In this document: one piece after another, positions 32,337 through 43,765 of the stretch
How the letters are laid out: each line of letters starts with the position of its first letter
Numbering within the stretch: the stretch's first letter is position 1
Source of the DNA: Cunninghamia lanceolata
Lineage: Eukaryota > Streptophyta > Pinopsida > Cupressales > Cupressaceae
Assembly: GCA_027924645.1 (NCBI GenBank)
Contig: BSBN01001752.1
Span: forward strand, 15,181,001-15,245,000
Length of the DNA stretch: 64,000 nt
Direction: 5' to 3'
Program-made: the position numbers and the translations under genes
Notes under the pieces: model-generated
Seen by the model: the letters and a program-made list of their open reading frames with translations, nothing else
Databases searched by the model: none
What the model was told of the DNA's origin: nothing

Positions 32337-34431
32337 ATGCCGCCACGACATCGAGCACGCTAAAGGAGTGAGTTATATTTGTTTTTTTGTTTGAATTTGT
32401 TTCTAAATAGGTAGGTTTTAGTTGATTTTTTATGTATATTTTGTTAATTGTCAGGAAATGTTAATGCACCTCCTCCTCCTCCTCCTCCTCAAAATCCACA
32501 AAATCCTGAGGAGGAAATACCTACAGAACAACAAAAACTCCTCCATCCATTCCTCGACATGCCCCTGGAACACAAGGAAATATAATGGGGTAAATTGAAA
32601 ACAACAAAAAAAAAAATTGAAGATATAATTGCAAGGTTGAAAGATCCTTCCACTTCAACCTTGCATAGGTCCACGCTTGCTGAATCTCTTGAATCTATGT
32701 TATCAAATGTAGATTCAATTAGCAAGCAAATAACTAGTTGGACGGATAAGAGGAGAGAGTTTAGAGATTATTATGCAGACAAGCTGTCATACCAAGATGT
32801 GAAAAAATTACAAATCACAAAATTAGACTTGTGTTCCATTTTCACAAACCCACAAACAAATCAACCTCCACCCATTACATGCAAGAGGTTCCCTATCCAT
32901 TGATGCAACAACCAAGTGATAAGGGACAATTTTGGGTAGAGGTGGTGGATGGTTTTTGACCATCCTCCATGCAATAATAATGAGGTCCCGCAATACTTTT
33001 TGAGGAAACTCTACTACGAGTTTGTCCTCAATAAAGTGCCAAACTATTTTGATATGTGGGACTTCCAGGGTAGAGGTGGGGGGTCAGCACAAGATAGACC
33101 AGGGGCACGTCTTGACCCACAGCGGGTAGTGAGACGAGTAATCAGCAGACCAGCCCATGAGCATGTTTCTATCCCTTCCATTGTGAAGGAGAGTGTTGAG
33201 GTTGACACACTTCAATCCATTAGTGCCTTGACCCAGAGCATCATAGAGCATGCCGGTCCTGCAACACAAACTGGGTTGGGAGATAGTGCGAGGAGCAGGG
33301 TCCCACCCCATACTTGTCAGACTTGCGGGTCAACCTGTGGTTATGACCCCATGGTTAGTCAGGACGCAGGTGCACAAACTACATCTACAACTGAGCAAAT
33401 GGTGATGACAGATACCCTCCTGAGTGAGACTTTCGGCCTTGATACTCAGGTAAATATTAGCAAGTTTATTGAATTTAATTTATTAAATTTTATTTTTGAA
33501 ATGCAAGATTAACTAATTTAAATTGATGATTTTAATGAAATTTCAGGGTCATAGCGTTGATGCAGTTTTCAGTGGTTCTCCACCTGCATTTTACACTAGA
33601 TCATCTACTGTCAAGGTATGTAACTAGTAAACAATTATAAATATTACATGTGAATAGCATTGTTATATGAATGGTATTCTAATATCTGATTTTGGATGTT
33701 GAATAGGTTAATACTGTAGATTTCATGGCAACACCTGCCAGCGGTGGTGGACTTCAAAGCTTTATGGAGGTAATAAAATAAATAGTTTAATGAATGAATT
33801 GTACTTACTAGATTTTTGTATGTGACTTGTGTGCTTTATTGTGTGTACTTCCATGTTTAAATGAACATGTGTATGTTAGGAGCCATGATTTGCATCACTA
33901 TTATAGTTTTCTTAATTGAATAATGTTGTTTTATTTCTAGATGATGCAGGCTGCGAAGACACCTCCCCATGTTCATAGGGCAATGGAGCAGGGTGTGGCC
34001 TCTGTGATTCATAGCTCCATGGCATTGACAGGGGTATGAGGCAGATTAGTAAATTTCAATTTACATTCATTGTTATAGTTGTCTATTTTTAAAAAATTAA
34101 AAGATTATTGATTTGAAGTTTAATTTCTACCTGGATGGTTTCTATAGGACATGACATCACCATGGCCTATTCCTGCTACTGAGGCAAGTGAGGAGATAGA
34201 TTATATGTTAGCGGTAAGTGATTATTTTGTTAAATGTTTCATTTTTTATAACATGTAATTTCTATATATTAATGTCTATACTTTTTATTGTAATAGTTAA
34301 AGATGCAGGAAGAACTAAATAGGAGGAGCAGGCCTCGGGTTCGTAGTAGACCACCCACATGCGCGTCTCCATCCCCTAGAAGATCAAAGGCTGCCCGTGA
34401 TCTATTCTCTTTACCAGCCAATGGGGAATGA
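32337..34431 (+). CDS. Multi-exon gene of unknown function, 5' part damaged
   Basis: The 3' part is well ordered: exon ending 33449, then 33547-33615, 33707-33769, 33941-34033, 34148-34213 and 34297-34431 (TGA). Every intron has GT...AG and every exon here is a whole number of codons (69, 63, 93, 66, 135 bases). The frame stays open from about 32949. The product is Ser/Thr/Pro-rich, with a CQTCGSTCG pair, HRAMEQGVASVIHSS and a basic RRSRPRVRSRP end. The upstream part looks decayed. ATG at 32337 is followed by TAA nine codons on, a second exon from 32455 codes a Pro run, and a charged frame (32595-32903, EDIIARLKDPS, WTDKRREFRDYYADKL) ends before the next. I do not recognise the family; a transposon-borne gene is possible. 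Confidence 0.55.
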
Positions 34432-35404
34432 CTTTTTATTGTGTTCCTTTGTTGTATGCCTATATGGCATTTGTGGACATATATTTTGTATTGTATATAG
34501 TTGACATTGTATGCCTATATGGCATTCTTGTAAGCCTATATGGCTATTTTGTATATATGTTATACTTATATCGACAGATATTGATGTATGCCTATATGGA
34601 TATTTGGTTAATACAAATCTTTTTTATTGATGGCGTCCATACTTGCGTTATAAATCCACATTTGAATGGATATTTGTAGATGGCTACTTCAAATATTTAA
34701 AGTCCAATTGTATTACATAGGATGTTTGTTGATCCAATAAGCTAGCTATTGTTATTCAAGTATCACCTAAACCTCATTTTGGAACTAAAAGATAAAAGTT
34801 GTATTTAAAAAAAAAAAATGAATCATCATGTTGAACAAAAAATATTAATATTCTTTATGAGTAGCATAGAATGTCAACTATATGCAATACAAAAAAATGA
34901 ATCATGATGTTATTCTTTATGTTTGAGATCATGAAAATGACTAAGTCTGGTAGCCTGATATCCTAAAACACTAGGATGAATATCCAAGTCATTAGGATGA
35001 TTACGCCTTCAGAAAAAGTCATTAAGATGAGTGCCTAAAGGAGACTTTCTTAAACATTCAAACATTGAGCAACAAGCATGAAGGGTTAAGGCACAATTTG
35101 CAACTCATAAAGCCTCAAAAGGGCGCCCAACTTAGAGAGAGCATTCATTTAAGACAAGGCGCCCATTGACACCTATTCCACCATAAAAGTGCGCATAAGG
35201 TGGAAGGAGAACAAGCCTCTAGTAAGTGAAGCGCACCTATTGTCTAAACCACTTCATTATGGCACCCTAGCATGAGGAGGAGTATATAAGTCAATAGGAA
35301 ATGGCGCTTATAATGCAAATGAAGGACTAAGTAGCATTTTCAATAAGCATCAATTCACCTTGAGCTTTCAATAAACACATCAAATTGAGCCCCATAAGCC
35401 TAGG
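34432..35404. other. 3' flank with repeated 'gcctatatgg' words, otherwise no gene
   Basis: TATGCCTATATGGCA or a close variant occurs four times between 34450 and 34605, just after the stop of the preceding gene and probably in its 3' untranslated region. From about 35040 onward the sequence changes style and is rich in GGCGCC-like words (see next entry). Confidence 0.5.
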
Positions 35405-35770
35405 CGCCCTTTGCCTGCAAAAGAACCTTGTATCGATGTCAAGAGTTGGTCATATCGGCGTATCGGCAGACCTTGGTTAGGCTTTGCCGATAGTGGTCTG
35501 TCTTACCGACGAGTGTGGTTCGAAGTCGAAGACATCGGTGTATCGGAAGATAATCCCATCTGCGCATCAGAAGAGCAGTTGAGAGATTCACCGATGAAAG
35601 GGGTCACATCGACAGTCGAAATCCATCGGTGTATCGGCCCAATGAGATTAGAGTTCACCGATGTTTGGAGTCTCACCGACGGGTGTGGTCCGAAGGTTGT
35701 CATTTGTGAGATCGGTGTGTCGGCAAAAGAGTTTTTGAGTGTGCCGATGGTATTAAGTCCTACTAGTTTT
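35405..35770 (+). repeat. Cluster of ATCGG / CCGAT words
   Basis: CATCGGTGTATCGG appears near 35529 and 35627, with variants near 35455 (ATCGGCGTATCGG) and 35712 (ATCGGTGTGTCGG). CCGATG, CCGATA and CCGACG fill the gaps, giving a dozen or more related words on both strands in about 330 bases. A 132-codon frame runs through it but reflects the words, not a known protein. Confidence 0.7.
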
Positions 35771-36741
35771 GGCGCCTTGAAGTCTAAGTGCATGAAAATT
35801 GAAGTCTAAGTGTTTTTCTTCAGGATCTAGGCGCCAGTTGAAGGTTGTAGTTGCCAAGAAGAGCACCTAGCAAGAGGAAGTCTTTTGGAGTCTCCAAAAC
35901 ACATCAAACACTTGACTAACAACAAGATAACTTTTTCCCAAGTTAGGCGCTTCAAGAGGGAAGTTAAAACATGAATAAGCGCCAACTTGTCTAGGTGCAA
36001 ACTCAAGCTTGTTGAGGATACACATGGCACCCAACATTCCTTGGTGATTTCACGAACTTCAAATGCTCAGAACTGTTCAAGGAATGCCCAATGCCCCTTC
36101 TTGATGATAGGCACCAAAGTGAGGGTAGAATTGAGCCTTGATGGCATTAGGTGCTATCTAGAGTATGCTACTCCATGGAAATGCGCCTTCTTGCTTAGAG
36201 TAATTCAAACACTCCAAGGTCTTCAGTGATCAATTCCCCAACTTATGAAATGTCCTCCTTCATTTTAAAACACATTGTAATGCTCCAGAGAGATGACTAT
36301 ACCTAGGCGTCAATCTGGATTAGAAATGCCTCCAAAGTGCACCTTCTCTTTCAGAATGCAAAACAAAGTCCAAAGGTGCTAATAAACTGAAGCACTTCTT
36401 TGGAAAAGTCCCGAAGGTTAAGATGCGCCTTGTCTTAATGAGGTGCAACTCTTGGGTAAGAAAGCTTGTAAAGTGCGCCTAACTTAGTGAAGAGGTTGAT
36501 AACTTCTAAACCCTTCCTAGAACTTAGATTGCTTCAACTGAAGATCATCTCACACCAATACATCACCAAACTTTCAATCACAAGATCAATTCAAACTTAG
36601 GCGCTCATTAAGAGTCTTTCCAATGTTGGCGCATCTGAGAGGTTGAACTGGCAAGAGATGGCGCCTAGCTTCCTAGACCTTGTTTCAATATGTTTGAGTT
36701 CCAAAGTTGACTCAATGGTATCAAGATGACGCCATAGAGTC
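35771..36741. other. Older repeat, left half, no gene
   Basis: Non-coding sequence studded with AGGCGCC, GGCGCT, TGCGCC and GGTGCC words. The same style resumes at 43582 on the other side of the inserted LTR element, so the two halves were probably joined before insertion. Confidence 0.5.
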
Positions 36742-38942
36742 TGTTGGTTATTTTCTCTGAATCGGTAGAGGGTTTGCCAGTTCCAATGCACGGGCAGATT
36801 CAGCCAACAGATTACGGGAGGTTGCGTGAGCTGCCTCCCCTTCACTTTTACTTCTGCTGCACCAAGGGGGTGTCCCTATAACTGAAGATGTAACATCGAC
36901 TAGCTCAATGACAAGAAGATTTAGCTTGACAGCAACAGGCAGAATACTCTCATGTGTGGACCAAGATGTGGATTATACATCACAAGGTTGGCAACGTTCT
37001 TGGGCATATTTGTCTAGTTAGGTATGAGAGTATACAGGGGTTCCTAATTCTACTCCTACAACTAACAGGTTGGGATAATGGAATGATTTGAATTTGATGG
37101 TTTGGATGTAAGATAGGGGCTTTGGATCATAACTACTAACCCAGGAGTAGACCGGTGCCTATCTCAGGGCAAGGAGTCAACTAGACGTATACAACAGATG
37201 GTTTACAACTAGCATTCAAGTTTGAAGGCGTTGGATTGATGCTTGCCTTACAAACATCACCCAAGAATGGGTATTTAGTTGCCTCTACTTACAGATATCC
37301 CTGTTGACAAACAACCTTCTCCATGCTTAACCTAAAACAATTTAATCCACTCCTTGAATGGAAGTTAGAGATGAAGCATGTGATACAGAAACTTATACCC
37401 TAGAATCTGAGAAACCCTTAGCAGCCAAATTCAAAAGAAGGAAATGCATGCAGCGAAGGAGAAAAATAGATAAACACATGCATAAGAGAATTTTTCATCT
37501 ATATCAACATGAAACTGAACATACGTGCAAAATACATTCATGATGCAACTCATAAACTCCAGAATGAGATAAAACAACCCAGGATCATGCCCTATTCTTC
37601 ATAATTTACATAAAAATGCCCAGGTCTTCAACAACCACAAAAGAGTAACACAATTTGCTTTTTATAGCAAAACCGTGAACTCAGCAAAATTACAATAGTC
37701 AACTCAAAAATCGCCAGATACAGTGCATCGTGAGAAATGGCGCTCAAAATTGAATGTAGCCGGGAAGCAGAGGAAGAGAGCAGGTGGGCTCGGGATATGA
37801 GCCGCCCCTCAAAGACTTGCATCTTAAAAAAGGTGGTTGACCTTTCCATCATCGACCCATACCACTGCATTTCTGCCATTAATGCTTCAGCTACCCTTAG
37901 CCTCTTCTGGAATGTAGCAACAACGCCTTTGTTGTTTTCCCGCTCAAAAATGGGCCGCAGACAAAGAAAACTATCACTGCAGCAAAAAATAAAAGTAGCT
38001 GTCGATTTTGATTCCATCGCTGAAATAAACGACTCAAAACACGTTGACCAAGTCGTCGGCCAGTGAAATCGTGCCACGTAGGCACCTCATGTTTCTATCG
38101 CTAACCATTGTCCTTTTCCATTTTACCTTTTCGCCCTTGTATATGCAAAAACATATGCATATACAATCGCCACTATTCGCCTTTCAAAAACCCTTTTGTA
38201 TATGCCAAATGCATATACAAATGTTCAGCATATAAGGCGGACCTGAAATTTTTACAAAGCAGATTGGAAACTTATTCGAGTCCGGCTTGTATCTCTCTTT
38301 GCTTACACCTCGACTTGTATATCAGCATATACAAGCACTTTATACATACAAGGCGGATCTCAAAAATTACGAAACACATTACATTCGCCTTGAAATCTGG
38401 CCTGTACCTCACCTTTTGCATATCCCGCTTGTATGTCAATCCTTGTATATGCAAACATCTTTGCACCTTCCCTTTGTATGCCAAATATACAAACTCGTTT
38501 GTATATACCCGCAGGCCCTACCACATGCATCTCTGCCTCGCCACTGTAGCAAATGTATATTTGCACTTCCTTATATATTTTCCTTTGTATATGACCTGAT
38601 ATACAAAGCGAGAATATTCCTTGGAATCTACGAAAGATTCCCCCTTTGTATATGCACCTTTTAGAGCCCGATATACAATAAAAAATGCATCTAACTGATT
38701 TTTTCAAAGGGCGATGAAGATTTTACACCCGCCAATGCATATTTTGACCTGTATGTATATACAAAGACACATGCATATGACTGATTTTTTGCATTTTTTA
38801 GCACTGCAAAGGTCAAAAGAGATAGAACCTTTTGGATTTTTTGGGAAAGAACCTGCATATTTGAATGCTTGAAACTTGAATACTTATGCAGATACCACGA
38901 GTGGCTCGAGCCTAAAACCCTAAACATAAATGATTACCAACA
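36742..38942 (-). repeat. 3' LTR (left copy)
   Basis: TGTTGGTTA...ATTACCAACA on the plus strand, 2201 bases. A TATAAAAAG box on the minus strand (37658-37666) is conserved in both copies. From 38125 to 38780 it is packed with TTGTATATGC/GCATATACAA words. Frames inside it, such as 37737-38066 on the plus and 37628-38077 on the minus strand, have no recognisable product. Confidence 0.92.
37658..37666 (-). promoter_or_regulatory. TATA box in the left LTR
   Basis: GCTATAAAAAGC context on the minus strand; the same box is at 42272-42280 in the right (5') LTR, where it would drive the element. Confidence 0.55.
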
Positions 38943-39078
38943 TAGGCTCTGTCTGGTGACGCATGCCTTTTGCAAACATGGCAAGGACCTCAGATCTCTG
39001 GGATGCAGACCAGTCCCTATCCATTGGGCACAGAGTCAAATACTGCACCAATCTGCATCACCAATCACACTTGGTGGC

Positions 39079-40983
39079 CTAAGGCCACCAAGAAAAGAAA
39101 AACCTATATCTCCCCTTATCAAACACCTTGTTTTCATCTGCATTCACTAGATCAAGCCTAGAGATACTGCCATGATCTGACCACAAACAAACCTTGTCAT
39201 TTGCATATACAATTATCTCATTGAGCTGGCTCCTCTCAACCTTATGTAAACAACCTTCAACATTAGGCAACATGTGAATGCAATATTTATCAAACAATGC
39301 ATATTCAAATAAAATATAACACATGTTATCATTTGTGTTAGCATTATGCATTACAAAATGATCTCCTAGCTGGACTGAAAATTGAAAGCACTCAAAGTCC
39401 ACCATGCAGCTAGGAACATCAAGGCTCATCTTATCACAAGCTGGCATATCAAAGAAAAAGCTTTTAGATTCACAGTTGTGCACATCATGCACATAACCAT
39501 CAGCTGCACCATGCTGGAAAAGATCAAGCTCTGGCACCTCTCTACAATAACCTTCATGATGTATGTTGGCCTCTCTTTCATCAGGATGAGAAACAAAATC
39601 CAAATCAACAGTAGTGCCTAGACTTTCACCATACTCAAAAAGATCCTCATCATCATATTTGTCAAAAATGGGTGATCCAGGTGTTTCAGCTTCATTATGG
39701 TATGCCACTGGTTCATGGGCAGCAGAACATGCATTTTCATTCCCAATGAATTCCTTATGTGGAGGAGTATCAACCTATATGGCATAAGCAAAACTAAAAT
39801 CAAATGAAGAACAATCATGCTCTGCACTAGCACTTGTTTCAATCTCTAACTGCTCTTCATCATCTCCATGTGTCTGAAAAGAAGGCAATGATTCCAACAT
39901 GGAATTGCTCCCCTGTTTGCTTATCTCTTCTCTATCCTGAGCACAATGCTCACAATCATCTCCACAAATCCATTCAAACAGATGTTCATTTCTGTCCATA
40001 ACCTCATCATTATTTTCAAAACCAGACACCTTAACCTTGCAATGGGAGCCATCAATGATCCTTTCATTGGCATCCTCAACTGGTGAATAATCTAGTTGAG
40101 CATTGTTATCAGCGTTATGTTCAAATAGAGCAGTCTCAACTTCTATGCTTTCCTTTTCACATTTATCTTCAACTGATGCCATGATCACTTGGTCATTTGC
40201 AGCTACACAATTGTTATTCATACCAAAGCCTGTGGACAGGGAATTCTGTATGTGCAGATTTCTCATTTTTTCTATATTTTCTACAAACTTGTATGCCATA
40301 TGCATACCTGTTATTTTGAATTCCCTCAACAATGCACTAGAGCCCTTCTCAAAAGCTTCAAAATATATGCCAACATAGGCTGAAATATCAAGTCTGAAGA
40401 CTTCAGGGATTTGTGAAAGGGCTACTGCAAATCTATGACTGAAATCAATACAGGGCTCTTTATCTTGTTTTCTGATTTCTATTAATCTTGTAATAGGGTC
40501 AGCAGGTTCTCTTGCAAATTCTTTTCTAAAGCAATCAATAAGTTCATCCCAATAGGCAAAGGATCTCTTTGGAAAGCTCAAATACCAATCTCTAGCTTTT
40601 GCATCAAAAGATCTAACAAAAAACCTCATCCACATATCCTCATCTCTAAATGAGTGTTTCTCCATAAAACTGTGAAAATTTTGGATATGTGCACCCCCAT
40701 CACACACAATGTCCACCAAATCTAGGCATCTGATTGTACACTTGGGTAGGCATACTTTCAACTTGATAATCAACCCATGACAAATCTAATTGGTCATACA
40801 AAGGATCAAAAGGGCTGACAAGAGGTTTAGCTTTCTGACTGACAGACATAACATGGTTATTACTATTTAACTGAGCCTGTCGAGCCTCTAAGAATATCAA
40901 CCTATTCTTTATCTCTTCATTTTTTTACTCAATACATCATCCCCCTCATGACTGAGTATGGATGAATACATATTTGGATTCAT
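39079..40983 (-). pseudogene. gag polyprotein of the non-autonomous LTR element
   Basis: The frame begins at ATG 40983. It slips in an A-run near 40923, and again in a GTGTG run near 40705, where it enters the capsid. The capsid domain is clear: MEKHSFRDEDMWMRFFVRS, then ARDWYLSFPKRSFAYWDEL and FRKEFAREPADPITRL, the plant gypsy gag signature. A long acidic region follows (several D/E-rich stretches, CGDDCEHC). TAG at 39777 interrupts, after which the same frame runs on to 39079 with more acidic sequence (DKYDDEDLFEYGES). No zinc knuckle or protease was seen. It probably once supplied capsid for packaging. Confidence 0.75.
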
Positions 40984-41331
40984 TAAATTTCACTCTTAGA
41001 CATCCTTTGTCTGCCTAAGACCTAAGGCTTCCCCCTGGCATCTAACTTATGCAATAAACAACAAATATAAGGGGAAGAAGCTAGGTACCTTTTCTCATCC
41101 AGATGCTGCAATCTGAACAGAACATTCTTTTATCACAACAACATACATCAACCTTTCATGTGGACTTAAATCTTTTTTGCAGAGTCGCCACCTCTCCAGA
41201 GAGGACAAAATTTTCAAACAATAGAAAGCTCATCAAATATGTTTCTGAGTTCATTCCACCAGCAGAGCACCATCATTCACATGAAAGAACTAGATATGTA
41301 GCAATGATTTCACATTATTTGACTCTCTTCG

Positions 41332-41349
41332 TCCCCAGCAGAGTCGCCA
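41332..41349 (-). other. Primer binding site, Tat/Ogre type
   Basis: TGGCGACTCTGCTGGGGA on the minus strand is the primer site known from Tat/Ogre gypsy elements, where I recall it is paired with tRNA-Arg. It lies between the gag leader and the 5' LTR. Confidence 0.75.
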
Positions 41350-41354
41350 AAATC

Positions 41355-43576
41355 TGTTGGTTATTTTCTCCAAATCGGCAGAGGGTTTGCCAGTTCCAAT
41401 GCACGAGCAGATTCGGCCAATAGATTACGGGAGGTTGCATGAGCTGCCTCCCCTTCACTTCTAGTTCTGCCGCACCAAGGGGGGTGTCCCTATAACTAAA
41501 GATGTAACATCGACCAGCTTAATGACAGGAAGATTTAGCTAGACAGCAACAGGCATAATACTCTTATGTGTGGACCAAGATGTGGATGATACATCACAAG
41601 GTTGGCAACATTCTTGGGCATATTTGTCTGGTCAGGTATGAGAGTATGCAGGGGTTCCTAATCCTACTCCTACAACTAACATGTTGGGATAATGGAATGA
41701 TTTGAATTTGATGGTTTGGATGTAAGACAGGGGCTATGGATCATAACTACTAACCCAGGAGCAGACTGGTGCCTATCTCAGGGCAAGGAGTCAACTAGAC
41801 GTATGAAACAGATGGTTTACAACTAGCATTCAAGTTTTAAGGGGTTGGATTGATGCTTGCCTTACAAACATCACCCAAGAATGGGTATTTAGCTGCCTCT
41901 ACTTACAGATATCCCTGTTGACAAACAACCTTCTCCATGCTTAACCTAAAACAATTTAATCCACTCCTTGAATGGAAGTTAGAGATGAAGCATGTGATAT
42001 AGAAACTTATACCCTAGAATCTGAGAAACCCTTAGCAGCCAGATTCAAAAGAAGGAAATGCATGCAGCGAAGGAGACAAATAGATAAACACATGCATAAG
42101 AGCATTTTTCATCTATATCAACATGAAACTGAACATACGTGCAAAATACATTCATGATGCAACTCATAAACTCCAGAATGAGATAAAACAACCTAGGATC
42201 ATGCCATGTTCTTCATAATTTACACAAAAATACCCAGGTCTTCAACAACCACAAAAGAGTAACACAGTTTGCTTTTTATAGCAAAACCGTGAACTCAGCA
42301 AAATTACAACAGTCAACTCAAAAATCGCCAGATACAGTGCATCGTGAGAAATGGCGCTCAAAATTGAATGCAGCCGGGAAGCAGAGGAAGAGAGCAGGTG
42401 GGCTCGGGATATGAGCCGCCGCTCAAAGACTTGAATCTTAAAAAAGGTGGTTGACCTATCCATCATCAACCCATACTGCTGCATTTCTGCCATTAATGCT
42501 TCAGCTACCCATAGTCTCTTCTGGAATGCAGCAACAGCGTGCCTCTGTTGTTTTCTCGCTCAAAAATAGGCCGCAGACAAAGAAAACCATCGTTGCAGCA
42601 AAAAACAAAACCAGCTGTCGATTCTGATTCCATCGCTGAGATAAACAGCTCAAAACACATTGACCAAGTCGTCAGCCAGTGAAATCGTGCCACGTAGGCA
42701 CCTCATGTTTCTATCACTGACCCTTTTCCTTTTCCATTTTGCCTTTTTGCCCTTGTATATGCAAAAACATATGCATATACAATCGCCACTGTTCGCCTTT
42801 CAAAAACTCTTTTGTATATGCCAAATGCATATACAAATGTTTAGCATACAAGGCGGACCTGAAATTTTTACGAAGCAGATTGGAAACTTATTCAGGTCCG
42901 GCTTGTATCTCTCTTTGCTTGCACCTCGACTTGTATATCAACATATACAAGCGCTTTATACATACAAGGCGGATTTCAAAAATTATGAAACACATTACAT
43001 TCACCTTGAAATCTGACATGTACCTCACCTTTTGCATATCCCACTTGTATGTCAATCCTTGTATATGCAAACATTTTTGCACCTTCCCTTTGTATGCCAA
43101 ATATACAAACTCGTTTGTATATACCCACGGGCCCTACCACATGCATCTTTGCCTTGCCACTATAGCAAATGTATATTTGCAATTCCTTGTATATTTTCCT
43201 TTGTATATGACCTGATATACAAAGCGGGAATATTCCCCAGAATCTGCGAAAGATTCTTCCTTTCTATATGCACCTTTTAGAGCCCGATATACAATAAAAA
43301 ATGCATCTAACTGATTCTTTCAAAGTACGATGGAGATTTTACACCCGCCAATGCATATTTTGACCTGTATGTATATACAAACACCTTTGTATATACAAAG
43401 ACACATGCATATGACTGATTTTTTGCATTTTTTAGCACTGCAGAGGTCAAAAGAGATAGAACCTTTTGGATTTTTTGGGAAAGAACCTGCATATTTGAAT
43501 GCTTGAAACCTGAATACTTATGCAGGCACCACCAGTGGCTCGAGCCTAAAGCCCTAAACATAAATGATTACCAATA
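41355..43576 (-). repeat. 5' LTR (right copy)
   Basis: 2222 bases, aligning with the left copy end to end apart from scattered substitutions and short indels, for example an extra 'acacctttgtatatac' near 43380. Its last bases read ACCAATA where the left copy has ACCAACA, a single C-to-T change at the terminus. TATAAAAAG lies at 42272-42280 on the minus strand. Confidence 0.92.
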
Positions 43577-43581
43577 GAGTC

Positions 43582-43765
43582 TTTGGACTAGTTCCTTAGA
43601 GTTTCAAAAATATTCCGGCTCCTTGAAAATTCCTCCTTCATGCTTGGGTGCCATTTCAAGGTCCCGGAACCATGATGTAGTGCCTTATTGCTCTAGGCAC
43701 CCATTCATGATTGTGCAACTTGAGATTGGCACCTAGAGTGAATAAGCTTTCATCCCGACTTAATA
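43582..43765. other. Older repeat, right half, lead-in to the satellite
   Basis: Non-coding, with the same GGTGCC/GGCACC words as 35771-36741. It continues that sequence across the inserted LTR element. Confidence 0.4.

Larger units (their letters stand above)
36742..43576 (-). mobile_element. Complete non-autonomous LTR retrotransposon with 2.2-kb LTRs
   Basis: LTRs at 36742-38942 and 41355-43576 are near-identical and flank 2.4 kb of internal sequence. GAGTC precedes the left LTR (36737-36741) and follows the right one (43577-43581): a 5-base target-site duplication. On the minus strand a primer site of Tat/Ogre type lies six bases inside the 5' LTR. The only coding sequence is a gag polyprotein with three breaks; protease, RT and integrase are absent. 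It would depend on proteins from a related gypsy element, like other large retrotransposon derivatives. Confidence 0.92.

Noticed and set aside
35411..35809. 132-codon frame through the ATCGG island
   Set aside because: Residue pattern follows the repeated words; no match to a known protein style.
37628..38599. Several 100-160-codon frames in the left LTR, duplicated in the right LTR
   Set aside because: Presence in both LTRs comes from LTR identity; many Tyr/Ile/Cys residues reflect TATATGC words.
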